A stretch of 31,546 nucleotides of DNA from an uncultured Bacteroidales bacterium (lineage in GTDB: Bacteria; Bacteroidota; Bacteroidia; Bacteroidales; FEN-979): NCBI GenBank assembly GCA_903928285.1, contig CAIYQH010000106.1:1-31546 (forward strand), given 5' to 3'. The translations under genes were made by a program, and so were the position numbers. Shown here piece by piece: positions 1 to 8,278 of this stretch; position 1 is the stretch's first letter; the number at the start of each line of letters is the position of its first letter. Under the pieces are notes generated by a model. It did no database searches and was not told the origin of the DNA. It saw nothing but the letters and a program-made list of their open reading frames with translations.

Positions 1-346
1 CAAAATCGGTTCCCAGGTAAGCTGCGATGTGTGTATCGGCCTGCAGGTAATTGTTTTTCCCGATGACGATTCTTTCTGCATGCGGGATTGAAAAAAGAGA
101 AAAATCGCACTGGTTGAACACCCGGGTTAACTCTTCGTGGAAACCGATATTCTGTTCCAGGTAGGCCGTTATTTTCGACTGGTATTCCCCTGTTTGGAAG
201 TCATGCCGCGTAAACCCGGGCTTTATCAGCGGCTCGAAAACACCCTCAAGCCGCCTGGAGGCAAAGAACCTGAATTCCTTCTGTACTGATGAAGCAGCAA
301 GCACAAGCAGCACCATGAAAAGGAGAAGGTTTTTTATCCAGGTCAT
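1..346 (-). CDS. AlgX/AlgJ-like SGNH-hydrolase family protein, N-terminal part (cut by window edge)
   Basis: Only the first 115 codons are present; the gene continues past position 1. The ATG is at 346, 39 bp downstream of a TAACTTTG box. The protein begins with a hydrophobic segment (about residues 4-20, likely a signal anchor). A region around residues 48-95 then reads like the AlgX/AlgJ/DltD-type SGNH family of Bacteroidota: a YQSKITAYLEQNIGFHEEL stretch, then NQCDFSLFSIPHA, then a VIGKNNYLQ segment. Family members work with MBOAT proteins to O-acetylate exported polysaccharides in the periplasm. The SGNH catalytic residues would lie beyond the edge, so activity cannot be judged. It is the last gene of the minus-strand glycosyltransferase block, so a role in acylating that product is an inference. 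Confidence 0.6.
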   Translation of the reverse strand, partial: MTWIKNLLLFMVLLVLAASSVQKEFRFFASRRLEGVFEPLIKPGFTRHDFQTGEYQSKITAYLEQNIGFHEELTRVFNQCDFSLFSIPHAERIVIGKNNYLQADTHIAAYLGTDF

Positions 347-391
347 CGTACTGTTGTTTGATGCATCTTATTTGCCGGGGTTTAGCGTCTG

Positions 392-399
392 CAAAGTTA
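392..399 (-). promoter_or_regulatory. Bacteroidota -7 box upstream of the AlgX-like gene
   Basis: On the minus strand this reads TAACTTTG, matching TAnnTTTG. It lies in the 89-bp gap between the 619-aa membrane protein and the AlgX-like gene and would give a leader of about 40 nt. I see no clear -33 TTG. It suggests the AlgX-like gene can be transcribed independently of the genes before it. Confidence 0.45.
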
Positions 400-435
400 G
401 CAGAAAAAAATCTTCCTCTTTTTACGGATGTCTGC

Positions 436-2295
436 CTAATCAACCGGGTCAAACACCGTGATCTCAAAATCATCGATCAGCACCTGCCGCTCGCCCCTGT
501 TCCAGAAATAGACCTGCACTGTTTGGTTTTTGTCATCGAAAAAGGGGGTCATGTAATCGATCGAAACTTTATTCCAGCTACCCGGTTTGAGGTTGGCCCT
601 GCCCACCTCGAGCAGGCGGTACTTATAGGCCTTTCCTTTCTGGTTGCAGGTTATCACCAGAGAGCAGGCAACATCTTCAGGCTTACAGGTGAAGTAAACC
701 GAAGCGGTTGCCCTGATCCAGGCAAAATCCCTTTTGGCAACATCCTTGTAAGGAAGGTTGATTCCCGGCGAGAACTCCAGCTTCCGGCCCATCCGCAGCG
801 AATAATGGCCGGTATTGGCCGTATCGGCGCAGTAATTTCCCGGGTTTCCCGGGTCGGGCTTTTCAAAGTCGTAAAGCGCCAGGGTTCTGGAGGTATAGTG
901 TTCGGGGTCCTGGAGATATTCGCGTTCATCGATGATCCCCGAAGGCTCCAGGTACAGCCGGTCGTTGGCATTCACGGTGGTCTTGCCGAACATCCGCCAG
1001 TAATAGGCTTTTGACATCCGCGAGGCATCGATGATAAAGTGCATGTATTGCCAGGTCTGGAACAGGCTCAGCAAAACCAGCAGCATCATCACAGCAAAGA
1101 GTGGCCATCTGACAGCCTCCGCCTGTTTCCATATCAGCTGTACCAGGGCAGCCAACGGGAAGGCCAGCAACAGGTAGGCCTCCATCATAGAACGCTGTCC
1201 GAGACTGCCGCCGTACCACCAGGTGGGCCAGCTGGCGGCGATCAGAAGATGCACCGTGAAAAAGAGGAATACCGCCGGGAAGATGGTACGGAATTTCACG
1301 AAAAGGGGCCAGAACCCTGCCACGGCGAAGAGCATCAGCGGGGTATAGACCAGCCATCCCTTTTTATAGGAAAAGAGGAAGTTCTTCAGGAAGGGGGCGA
1401 TCCATTCCAGCTTCTCCCCTTTTTCATAACTGTAGTAAATCCACCTGCCGGAATGCAGCTTCCAGTAAAGCATCTGCAAACCCACTACCAGCATCATCAG
1501 GGCGGCTGCGGCTACGATCGGGGCGATATTCCGGCGTGCCAGCGAGAGCTTGTCGCGCCAGGTTCCTGTCGAAAAGCCCCACAGCAACGGGACCAGCACA
1601 ATGACGATGGCCGTCGGTCTGATCAGGGTGGCCAGGCCGCATAGGAGGCCAATGTAAAGCAGATATCTCCATTGCTGATCTTCATGCCAGCGGATGGTAA
1701 ACCACACGATGAGGGCAAAGAGGGTGAAGAGATAATTATGGGGCATGGTGCCGTCAAAAGCTGTGAGTTCGAAATAATTTGTGCCGAAAACCAGCAATAC
1801 CATGGTCATGGCGACCACCCCGTCGGTAAAAAACCGCAGCAGGATCCTGCGCAGGAACCAGAGGCCGATCACGGTGTACACCAATCCTCCGCAGGCAATG
1901 GAAAGCTGATAAGGTAAAGTAAAGCCGTCGGGCGAATAGCCTGTAAGATGGGCGAGCACCTGTCCGCAAAAATAAAAGGGACTGTACAGGATGGCCATTC
2001 CCATCGGGTATTTCATCACATATTCGCCTCCCGGGCCCAGGTAGGCCTGGTAAAACCCGATGGTGGGATGATAGGTGTCGAGGATTTGCTGCACCCAGGC
2101 AAAATTCCTGATCCCCAGGTCATGGTGAATGAAGGTTGCGGGTAAATAGAGGTAGTAACCGAAAACGTCCCAGCTCAAAATCGAGATGACATCATGGGTG
2201 TTGAACCGGGGCAGCAGCAGCCTGTTGAAGATGATGACCACGGAGATAAGGCCAAATACGGCAATGGAGATTCTCTGTTGGCTGGTATTTTTCAT
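436..2295 (-). CDS. GT-C-like multi-pass membrane glycosyltransferase with C-terminal beta domain (type A)
   Basis: A 619-aa protein with about 11-12 membrane segments (residues 9-412) and a hydrophilic C-terminal domain (about 470-619). After the first helix comes the motif D43-x3-YY-x-YLPA, then KYPMG (95-99); Asp in this first external loop plus a YPxG-like segment is the layout of GT-C enzymes such as PMT/ArnT, which move sugars from polyprenyl-phosphate carriers. Also conserved among the neighbours are LIRP (224-227) and SWxxWWYGG with Arg368. The tail has DFE (476-478) and ends in a beta-strand pattern with DD at 608-609, suggesting a jelly-roll, perhaps glycan-binding, on the periplasmic side. 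It lies 31 bp after its type-B paralog. Donor and acceptor are unknown. The GT-C assignment rests on topology and motifs only. Confidence 0.72.
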   Translation of the reverse strand: MKNTSQQRISIAVFGLISVVIIFNRLLLPRFNTHDVISILSWDVFGYYLYLPATFIHHDLGIRNFAWVQQILDTYHPTIGFYQAYLGPGGEYVMKYPMGMAILYSPFYFCGQVLAHLTGYSPDGFTLPYQLSIACGGLVYTVIGLWFLRRILLRFFTDGVVAMTMVLLVFGTNYFELTAFDGTMPHNYLFTLFALIVWFTIRWHEDQQWRYLLYIGLLCGLATLIRPTAIVIVLVPLLWGFSTGTWRDKLSLARRNIAPIVAAAALMMLVVGLQMLYWKLHSGRWIYYSYEKGEKLEWIAPFLKNFLFSYKKGWLVYTPLMLFAVAGFWPLFVKFRTIFPAVFLFFTVHLLIAASWPTWWYGGSLGQRSMMEAYLLLAFPLAALVQLIWKQAEAVRWPLFAVMMLLVLLSLFQTWQYMHFIIDASRMSKAYYWRMFGKTTVNANDRLYLEPSGIIDEREYLQDPEHYTSRTLALYDFEKPDPGNPGNYCADTANTGHYSLRMGRKLEFSPGINLPYKDVAKRDFAWIRATASVYFTCKPEDVACSLVITCNQKGKAYKYRLLEVGRANLKPGSWNKVSIDYMTPFFDDKNQTVQVYFWNRGERQVLIDDFEITVFDPVD

Positions 2296-2326
2296 TCGGT
2301 AGGGCGTTTAAGGCTGCAAATCTAAC

Positions 2327-4102
2327 TTAATTCCAGTTATACCTGTACTTGATATGAAGGTCATCAACATATAACAGGCCGTGTTTCGGGTTGCGGATAT
2401 AAATATTGATGAGCATGCTGGAATCGGTCACATCGGGGATGATAAAGGTCTTTCGAACCTTCGACCATGTCATCGGTTTAGTGACCACACTGTCAACAGG
2501 CTGTTCCTCGCTGAAAAGGATGTCGGAACCCCTTTTCAGCGAATAGCAAAGGGCGGCGCCGGTGCCGGCTGTGCCGGGTTTCAGGGCCCACACCTCCACA
2601 TCCATCGTTTTGGGCCAGGGATGGCCGAATTCGTCGAGCCTGATGGCAAAAAGAGGTGTCTGTCCTCCTTTTTCCCGGGCGGCAATGCTGTACTGCCCCG
2701 AACGGGTAAAGAGCATGGAGGGCCTGACAACGGGCGACAGCGCCATGTTTTCAAAATCGTTCTCATACGACCGTACCTGGTTATCCTTAGCAATGATCCC
2801 GGCGCGGCCAAGTGAACGGGAAAAATGGTCCCAGTCCCAGGTTGAACCGTAATAACATCGTTCGAACCGGTACATGGACAGGGTGTATCGCTGGGTATAA
2901 TAGGCCGACAGCAGGATGACAAACAGCAGGATGGAGCTGACGATAAAGCTGCGCAGCCTGAAAAGTTCCGTGGCGATATAACCAAAAGGCACCGCCAGGA
3001 TGGTATAATACTCGATATAGGATCGCTGGCCGTTGCAGCAACCGAAGTACCACATCTTCCAGGAGGCGCAGACCATGGTCAGCAGGGCGAAAACAATTGC
3101 AATCGTCAGGCCGTTGCCCCTTTTTCGGAACAGCATCAAGAAAATTCCTGCCACAAAAAGAAGGGTCATCGGCACATAGGGGAACAGCCCGTTAACCGGG
3201 GAGAAGAGCACTTCGGCAATTTTAGGCTGGCGCCAGTTGGTAAAACCCTCTCCCTGGTAGGAGAAATGGAGCCAGTGACCCGAGAGATATTTCCAGTAGA
3301 TCATCTGGGGCACGAACAAAAGCAGGATAATCCCCGAGAAAACGAGTATTTGCGACGGTTTCAGGAAATTCTTCACCCGAACCATCCATTCCCCCGGCCG
3401 GGCATCCCAGGTGAAAAAGAGCAGTGCCAGCAGGATATTGGCGGGGCGGATCAGCACTGCCAGCGACAGGCTGAGGCAAAGCACCAGGAAAAGCCTGCCC
3501 GAGGGCAACAGCAGGTATCGCTTCAGGGTATAAAGAAACAGGGCAAAGAGGAAGAAGGAGTAGACATGCGACATCAGTCCGTCGAGCAGGGCGTAGATGA
3601 AGAGGTTGGTGCCAAGGAATATCATGGTGATGACAAAAAATCCGATTGCGGACTTGAAATAAAAGTCGAGGAATTTCTTCAGCAGCCACATGCCCAGGAC
3701 CAGGTAAATAACGGCGGCCAGGCTCATCATGCGCATGTAGAGCATGGAAAAGCCGTTTTCGTCGTCGATTCCCGCGATGCGTGAAACCACCGCCGCGGTG
3801 AAAAAGAGGGGCGACACCATCAGCGATACGCCGTAGGTGTATTTTGTGTCCAGCTTGTTGGTTACCGTGTCGATACTGAACCCTCCCCCGGTGGCGATAT
3901 CGAGATCGGCCGGCATCCTGCGGGTATCGAAATGATAAAAGAAGGCTGCAGGCAGGTAAATATAGTAGCCTGCCCGGTCGGACCAGAGTTCGTTGCGGTC
4001 GGTAAAGCGGGTGGAGTCCTTGTGGAAAAACCAGGTCAGCGCCAGGGATGCGCAGAAAAGGAGATAAAAATACCAGTTACCGTTATTTCGCAGTTTATTC
4101 AA
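2327..4102 (-). CDS. GT-C-like multi-pass membrane glycosyltransferase with C-terminal beta domain (type B)
   Basis: A 591-aa paralog of the flanking membrane proteins. The first helix (about 10-26) is followed by D42-x3-YY-x-YLPA, KYTYG (87-91), a GTNLF segment near 164-168, LIRP (217-220) and SWKMWYFG with Arg360 (347-360). About eleven membrane segments end near residue 403. The hydrophilic tail (about 445-591) starts at DFE (449-451) and ends with a VDD (579-581) strand. It differs from the type-A tail in having no TCxxKG segment and more closely matches the 590-aa protein at 4951-6723. The probable role is transfer of a sugar from a lipid carrier on the outer face of the inner membrane, by analogy with GT-C enzymes. 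A 151-bp spacer containing a GC-rich hairpin precedes it, the largest gap between genes in the array. Confidence 0.72.
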   Translation of the reverse strand: MNKLRNNGNWYFYLLFCASLALTWFFHKDSTRFTDRNELWSDRAGYYIYLPAAFFYHFDTRRMPADLDIATGGGFSIDTVTNKLDTKYTYGVSLMVSPLFFTAAVVSRIAGIDDENGFSMLYMRMMSLAAVIYLVLGMWLLKKFLDFYFKSAIGFFVITMIFLGTNLFIYALLDGLMSHVYSFFLFALFLYTLKRYLLLPSGRLFLVLCLSLSLAVLIRPANILLALLFFTWDARPGEWMVRVKNFLKPSQILVFSGIILLLFVPQMIYWKYLSGHWLHFSYQGEGFTNWRQPKIAEVLFSPVNGLFPYVPMTLLFVAGIFLMLFRKRGNGLTIAIVFALLTMVCASWKMWYFGCCNGQRSYIEYYTILAVPFGYIATELFRLRSFIVSSILLFVILLSAYYTQRYTLSMYRFERCYYGSTWDWDHFSRSLGRAGIIAKDNQVRSYENDFENMALSPVVRPSMLFTRSGQYSIAAREKGGQTPLFAIRLDEFGHPWPKTMDVEVWALKPGTAGTGAALCYSLKRGSDILFSEEQPVDSVVTKPMTWSKVRKTFIIPDVTDSSMLINIYIRNPKHGLLYVDDLHIKYRYNWN

Positions 4103-4201
4103 TGACAGGGTTGTGTTTCAGCATGAATTAATTGGTTGATCGCAATGGTACAAACTATCCCGGGAAAAAACCTAACATCCTGTAAATGAACTCTCCCCTG
4201 A

Positions 4202-4222
4202 CCCTCCCCTTGGAGGGGAGGG
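4202..4222. repeat. GC-rich palindromic hairpin between the array genes
   Basis: CCCTCCCCT and AGGGGAGGG pair perfectly (9 bp) around a 3-nt loop, inside the 151-bp spacer 4103-4253. The flank CTCTCCCCTGA resembles the flank of a second copy at 19593-19625. It is a dispersed intergenic repeat rather than part of a gene. In the minus-strand transcript it would form a stable stem between two genes. No T-run follows, so it is a poor intrinsic terminator. Confidence 0.6.
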
Positions 4223-4253
4223 AGATTCCTTCCGGTTTTTATTCTACCTGTTG

Positions 4254-4907
4254 TCAATGCCCGGCTTTCGTAATCGTTCCCGGCCGGTACAGGCTGATAT
4301 CGATATCATCCACCAGCATCTCCCCCTTTCCCCGGTACCAGAAATAGACCTGAACGATATCCTCCCCGTCGGGGGCGCGCGGAATCCGGTAATCCATACT
4401 CACCCGGTTCCATTGGTTGGGCCTGAGGTTCTCCTTTTCAAGTTCCAGGAACATATACTTGAAATTGACCCCCTTGCGATTACAGGTAGCAACCAGGCTG
4501 CTTTTCACATCCTGTGGCGGGCCTGCAAACCAGACATACCCTGTAATGCGCAGCCAGGCTGAATCGCCGGGCTTCAGCTCTTTGAATTTCATCCATAACC
4601 CGGGCGAATAGGGAACCCACGACCTCATCCGGAGCGATTGTTTTCCACGATGCCCCATGGCGGCCAGGTGCGAGGCGGTATCGGCCGGGTTTCCCCATTC
4701 AAAATCCTGGTATACCAGCCGTTTGGAGGTTAATCCCAGCGTATCGGCCATCTGTTCCGTCTCATGAAGTTCACCCTGCTTCCGGCTGATCTCCAGCGAA
4801 CGTTCATTGAGAAGGTAATTTGCCGCCACAAAAATCCCGAGCAAGCCCAGGGCTGTGGCAAACACTCCGAATATCCGCAAAAACGAATGGGGGGCAATCT
4901 CTTTCAA
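4254..4907 (-). CDS. Membrane-anchored stand-alone type-A beta domain protein
   Basis: A 217-aa protein with one hydrophobic helix (about residues 10-32), a short linker rich in charged residues (34-60), and a domain homologous to the tails of the 619-aa and 505-aa membrane proteins. Shared landmarks are DFE (68-70), a central SPGLWM / DSAWLRITGYVWF region, VATCNRKG followed by KYMFLELE, NQWNRVSMDY, VQVYFWYRG and a final LVDDIDIS strand. It lacks the whole GT-C membrane core, so it cannot be a glycosyltransferase. It could be a glycan-binding or scaffolding subunit, or a remnant of a type-A gene that kept only the last helix and tail. It has its own TACCTTTG box 26 bp upstream and starts 43 bp after the preceding type-B gene. 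No characterised function is recognised. Confidence 0.75.
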   Translation of the reverse strand: MKEIAPHSFLRIFGVFATALGLLGIFVAANYLLNERSLEISRKQGELHETEQMADTLGLTSKRLVYQDFEWGNPADTASHLAAMGHRGKQSLRMRSWVPYSPGLWMKFKELKPGDSAWLRITGYVWFAGPPQDVKSSLVATCNRKGVNFKYMFLELEKENLRPNQWNRVSMDYRIPRAPDGEDIVQVYFWYRGKGEMLVDDIDISLYRPGTITKAGH

Positions 4908-4932
4908 TGTAAAGCGGGATTATTGACCGATT

Positions 4933-4940
4933 CAAAGGTA
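4933..4940 (-). promoter_or_regulatory. Bacteroidota -7 box upstream of the 217-aa gene
   Basis: The minus strand reads TACCTTTG (TAnnTTTG) in the 43-bp gap before the ATG at 4907. A TTTG lies upstream at 4956-4959 with a 15-nt spacer, shorter than the usual spacing, so the -33 match is doubtful. Confidence 0.4.
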
Positions 4941-4950
4941 AAAACAATTT

Positions 4951-6723
4951 TCATTCAAACCTGATGCGGATATCATCAACCAGGAAGGTCCTTTTCCGTG
5001 TATTCCGAAGGTAGATCTTCAACCTGAATCCCGGGTCGTTGAGCCAGAGCGGAACTGCAAACGACATATTCACCTCATTCCATCGTCGGGCTTTTGTCTG
5101 AAAACTGTTCAACGGAACCAACTTATATAACCAGGGAAAGTGCTTGTCATCTTCAATCGAGGCGACCAGGAAGGCATTGGTTGAATCGGACACATAAGGG
5201 TCGATCCACATTTGCGCGGTGACATTGCGGATATTACCCGCCAGGATCCCGGTCATGCTGTGGCTGTAGATCCCGCAAAATTCAAACCGGTTATCCAACA
5301 TGGCCGAGAAGTTCCGGGAATGGCTCAGCAGGCTGGTCCTGACCACGGCCGGTTCAAAGGAGTCGTTCTCAAAATCGTTGATAAAGGTATAACTCTCCTT
5401 TGAAAAATTCAGGATTCCCGCCTGGTCGAGACGCGATTCATACATATCCCAGTCCCACACCGACCCTGTGTACCAGCAGCTGTGGTGGATCAGCAGGAGG
5501 TTGTAATAGCTGAAACCGATGAGCAGCAATACGACCATGTATCTGACAAATAAATTTCTTAACCTGACGATCTCCGTGAGGATCGTGCCAAACCCCAGCG
5601 AGAGAAGGGCATAATACTCGACAAAGGGCCTCGAACCAAAACTTCCGCCAAAAAACCACATATGCCACGAGCCTGAAATATAGGCCACCAGGGCAAAGGT
5701 GACCAGCAACAGCAGCCCGTTCGCCTTCCGCTTGATTATCATCAGCAGGGAACCTGCCACAAAAAACAGGACCATCGGATTATAAAGGAAAAGGCCGTTG
5801 AGCGGCGAGAAGAACAGCGGCAGGATGACAGGGTTCTTCCAGTAGAAAAATCCTTCGGGACCATAGGAATAATGGAGGAAACTGCCCGAAACATATTTCC
5901 AGTAGATCAGCTGCGGCAGGAAAACCAGGAAACACAGGACAAAAAAGGTCAGCAGGAATTGCGGTTTTAAAAAGATCCGGATCCTGCACCCGATCTTTTT
6001 GGCGCCGGTCGCATCCATCAGGAAAAACCAGGGCAGGATGATCAGGTTGGTCGGGCGTACCAGGATCGCCATGGATACCACCACGCTGATCAGGGCAAAA
6101 CCCGGCAACGATGGCTTTTCTTTGGCAAAGAACTTCTTGATCAGGAAGAGATAGAGGGCAAACAGGAAGAAGGAGTGGACATGCGACATCAGTCCCTCGA
6201 AAAGGCCGTAATAGTATAGGTTTGTACCGGTGAGAATAAACAGCGCCGATCCATATACAATAAGCCGGGGAAAATAATTCTGCAGGAAACGGGTCAGAAA
6301 AAAGAGCCCCAGCACCAGGAAAAAGACCGGCGGGATGACCGCCATGTGCTGGTAGAAGTCGGAAAAACCATCGGGCTGCAGGTCAAAACTCTTCGCGATC
6401 GCATGGGTTGCCAGGAAAAACGGGGTCCACAGGATGGCCACACCGCAGGTCATCTTGTTGACGATTTTTCCTGTTTTATAATCGAGGATAAATCCCTTGT
6501 ACAGGGTGTCGCAATGGTGGGGAAATTTATTGACATCCCAGCCATAGATAAAGGTGGCTGGCAGGTACACATAATAGATACTCCTGTCGGAGGCGAAAAC
6601 ACCGGTGCCTACAGCCTTCCCGTCTTTAAAGGTAAGCCTGAAGGCCAGCGCCAGGCACACCGCGAAGACCGCCGTAAACAACAGCAGGTCGGCAAGTATG
6701 CGTTTGTTTACCAAAGCCTTCAT
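4951..6723 (-). CDS. GT-C-like multi-pass membrane glycosyltransferase with C-terminal beta domain (type B)
   Basis: A 590-aa paralog closest to the 591-aa type-B protein. The first helix (about 11-30) is followed by D46-x3-YY-x-YLPA, a long external loop containing KMTCG (90-94), GTNLY (166-170), LVRPT (221-225) and SWHMWFFGG with Arg365 (352-365). The tail (about 445-590) begins at NDFEN (449-453) and ends with LVDD (581-584). The loop Asp and the conserved Arg are present, so it should be competent if this is a GT-C enzyme. Its ATG overlaps the stop codon of the upstream paralog by 4 bp (ATGA), which implies translational coupling and co-expression with the degenerate copy. Donor, acceptor and linkage are unknown. 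Confidence 0.72.
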   Translation of the reverse strand: MKALVNKRILADLLLFTAVFAVCLALAFRLTFKDGKAVGTGVFASDRSIYYVYLPATFIYGWDVNKFPHHCDTLYKGFILDYKTGKIVNKMTCGVAILWTPFFLATHAIAKSFDLQPDGFSDFYQHMAVIPPVFFLVLGLFFLTRFLQNYFPRLIVYGSALFILTGTNLYYYGLFEGLMSHVHSFFLFALYLFLIKKFFAKEKPSLPGFALISVVVSMAILVRPTNLIILPWFFLMDATGAKKIGCRIRIFLKPQFLLTFFVLCFLVFLPQLIYWKYVSGSFLHYSYGPEGFFYWKNPVILPLFFSPLNGLFLYNPMVLFFVAGSLLMIIKRKANGLLLLVTFALVAYISGSWHMWFFGGSFGSRPFVEYYALLSLGFGTILTEIVRLRNLFVRYMVVLLLIGFSYYNLLLIHHSCWYTGSVWDWDMYESRLDQAGILNFSKESYTFINDFENDSFEPAVVRTSLLSHSRNFSAMLDNRFEFCGIYSHSMTGILAGNIRNVTAQMWIDPYVSDSTNAFLVASIEDDKHFPWLYKLVPLNSFQTKARRWNEVNMSFAVPLWLNDPGFRLKIYLRNTRKRTFLVDDIRIRFE

Positions 6724-8237
6724 AGGGAACGGGTTGGTTTGAACAGGAGGATCTCAACGTCATCGATACAGCAATCCTGGTCGCCATAGTTCATAAAATA
6801 GACCTGGAAGGTATCTGCAGGGTCAACGGGGAAGGGTACCAGGTAGCTCATCGACACCCTGTTCCACCGGTGGGGAACAAAACGGCCGGACGAGAGGTCT
6901 GTCACCTTGTATTTGTAAGGAACCCCTTTGCGTACGCAGGTGATCACCAGGAAGACTTTGTTTGCAGCGGCAGGGCAGTCGAAGTAAAAATAACCTGTTG
7001 CCCTGACCCAGCTTGAATCGCGATCTGTCAACTGCCCGATAGGCATGGTCACCCCCGGAGAAAATACGTTATGCGTATTCAGCAACATCCCCGAATTCCC
7101 TGAATGAGCCTTTTGTGTGGGGATCTGCATCTTCTCAAAATCATAGGTTGCCAGCTTTGTTCTTCTTAACCAGGCCACATCCGGGAGCGAGTCGGGGGGC
7201 GCCGGGATGTCGGTTTCCAGCAGGCTCACGGTCCGGCATGTCAATGCGCTTCTACCGAATGTGGCAGCATAGCCGGCACCCGTCATCCTGCCCGGGAGCA
7301 ATATTTTTTGGCTGAACTGCCAGGTTTGGAAGAGGTTCAGCGTTACCAGTAATAATCCCAAGCACAGCAAGGCAATCCTGGTTTTGGGGGATCGCGTGAA
7401 AATCCATTCGGTAAAATAACCCAGCGGGAGAGAGAGCACGGCGCAGGTTTCAACAAGGTTCGGATAACCAAAGCTCCCAGGGAAACACCAGGCCGGGTTG
7501 CTGCCGGCCCATACCAGCGATACCATCAGGAAAAGAAAGACGGCGCTGAAAAGCTGCCTGTGTTTTTCAGCCATAAAATAAAAGCCGGCTATGGAAAATA
7601 AGATCAGCGGGGAGTAGACCAGCCAGCCGTTTTTAAATGAAAGCAGCACCCTGCTGAGGTTTGCAGGGACTACCGGAAACTGTGCTTTTACCGCATCCCC
7701 GTAATAAAATGCCGATCCGGCATCGGTAAACCACGAAAATTGCCGTAGGGAGAAACAGGCGATTAGCAAGCCGCCCAGGAAAATCAGCTGCCACCGGCCG
7801 TTTGTACCGGCATCTTTCCATGCTTCCCTGAACTGTTCTGTGAGGGAGCTGTTTTGATCGCTATCAGTAAACCAGGAAAAGGCGGGAACCAGCAGGATAA
7901 AAACAGCAGGCGCACTGATCCTCGCGATGGCGGTCATTGCGGGGATCAGGATCAGCAAAGGGAGCCAGCTTCTTTCCCTTTGCCAGAGCTGGTTCAGGAG
8001 GATAACCGCGGGCAGCAGGGTGAACAGGATGGCGTTGGCATTGGGTCCGGCAAGAAACAGCTGCCAGGTGCAGTTGGTGCCAGAGAGAAGGAGCAGCACT
8101 GTAACCGCGACCACGCAGGGCTTGAAATAACAGGAAAGCGACCTCCACAGCAAAACGAGGCCGGCCAACAGCGGTAAAATCCAGAAAATCAAATCGGGCA
8201 GGATGTCGAATCGGGCAAGCAGTAGGGCCATAACCAT
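6720..8237 (-). CDS. N-terminally truncated, degenerate type-A GT-C paralog
   Basis: I place the start at 8237, giving 505 aa; an in-frame ATG at 8333 would lie inside the GT2 gene. About ten membrane segments are followed by a type-A tail with DFE, VITCVRKG, RWNRVSMSY, VYFMNYG and IDD near the end. Compared with the neighbours it lacks roughly the first 110-130 residues, including the first helix and the D-x3-YY-x-YLPA loop that should hold the catalytic Asp. The later SWxxW...GxR block is changed to SNPAW...GYP, losing the conserved Arg, and LIRP is replaced by an ARIS sequence. The reading frame is intact over 500 codons, so it is probably expressed, perhaps as a non-catalytic partner. It is coupled by a 4-bp overlap to the next type-B gene. 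Confidence 0.65.
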   Translation of the reverse strand: MVMALLLARFDILPDLIFWILPLLAGLVLLWRSLSCYFKPCVVAVTVLLLLSGTNCTWQLFLAGPNANAILFTLLPAVILLNQLWQRERSWLPLLILIPAMTAIARISAPAVFILLVPAFSWFTDSDQNSSLTEQFREAWKDAGTNGRWQLIFLGGLLIACFSLRQFSWFTDAGSAFYYGDAVKAQFPVVPANLSRVLLSFKNGWLVYSPLILFSIAGFYFMAEKHRQLFSAVFLFLMVSLVWAGSNPAWCFPGSFGYPNLVETCAVLSLPLGYFTEWIFTRSPKTRIALLCLGLLLVTLNLFQTWQFSQKILLPGRMTGAGYAATFGRSALTCRTVSLLETDIPAPPDSLPDVAWLRRTKLATYDFEKMQIPTQKAHSGNSGMLLNTHNVFSPGVTMPIGQLTDRDSSWVRATGYFYFDCPAAANKVFLVITCVRKGVPYKYKVTDLSSGRFVPHRWNRVSMSYLVPFPVDPADTFQVYFMNYGDQDCCIDDVEILLFKPTRSL

Positions 8238-8278
8238 GGATCTTTCAGCGCTGATTTCCTGTAAACCGGCTACCCTTG

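Noticed and set aside
246..473. 75-aa minus-strand open frame
   Set aside because: It overlaps the AlgX-like start region in another frame, shows no family similarity and spans the likely promoter; the AlgX-like frame is better supported.
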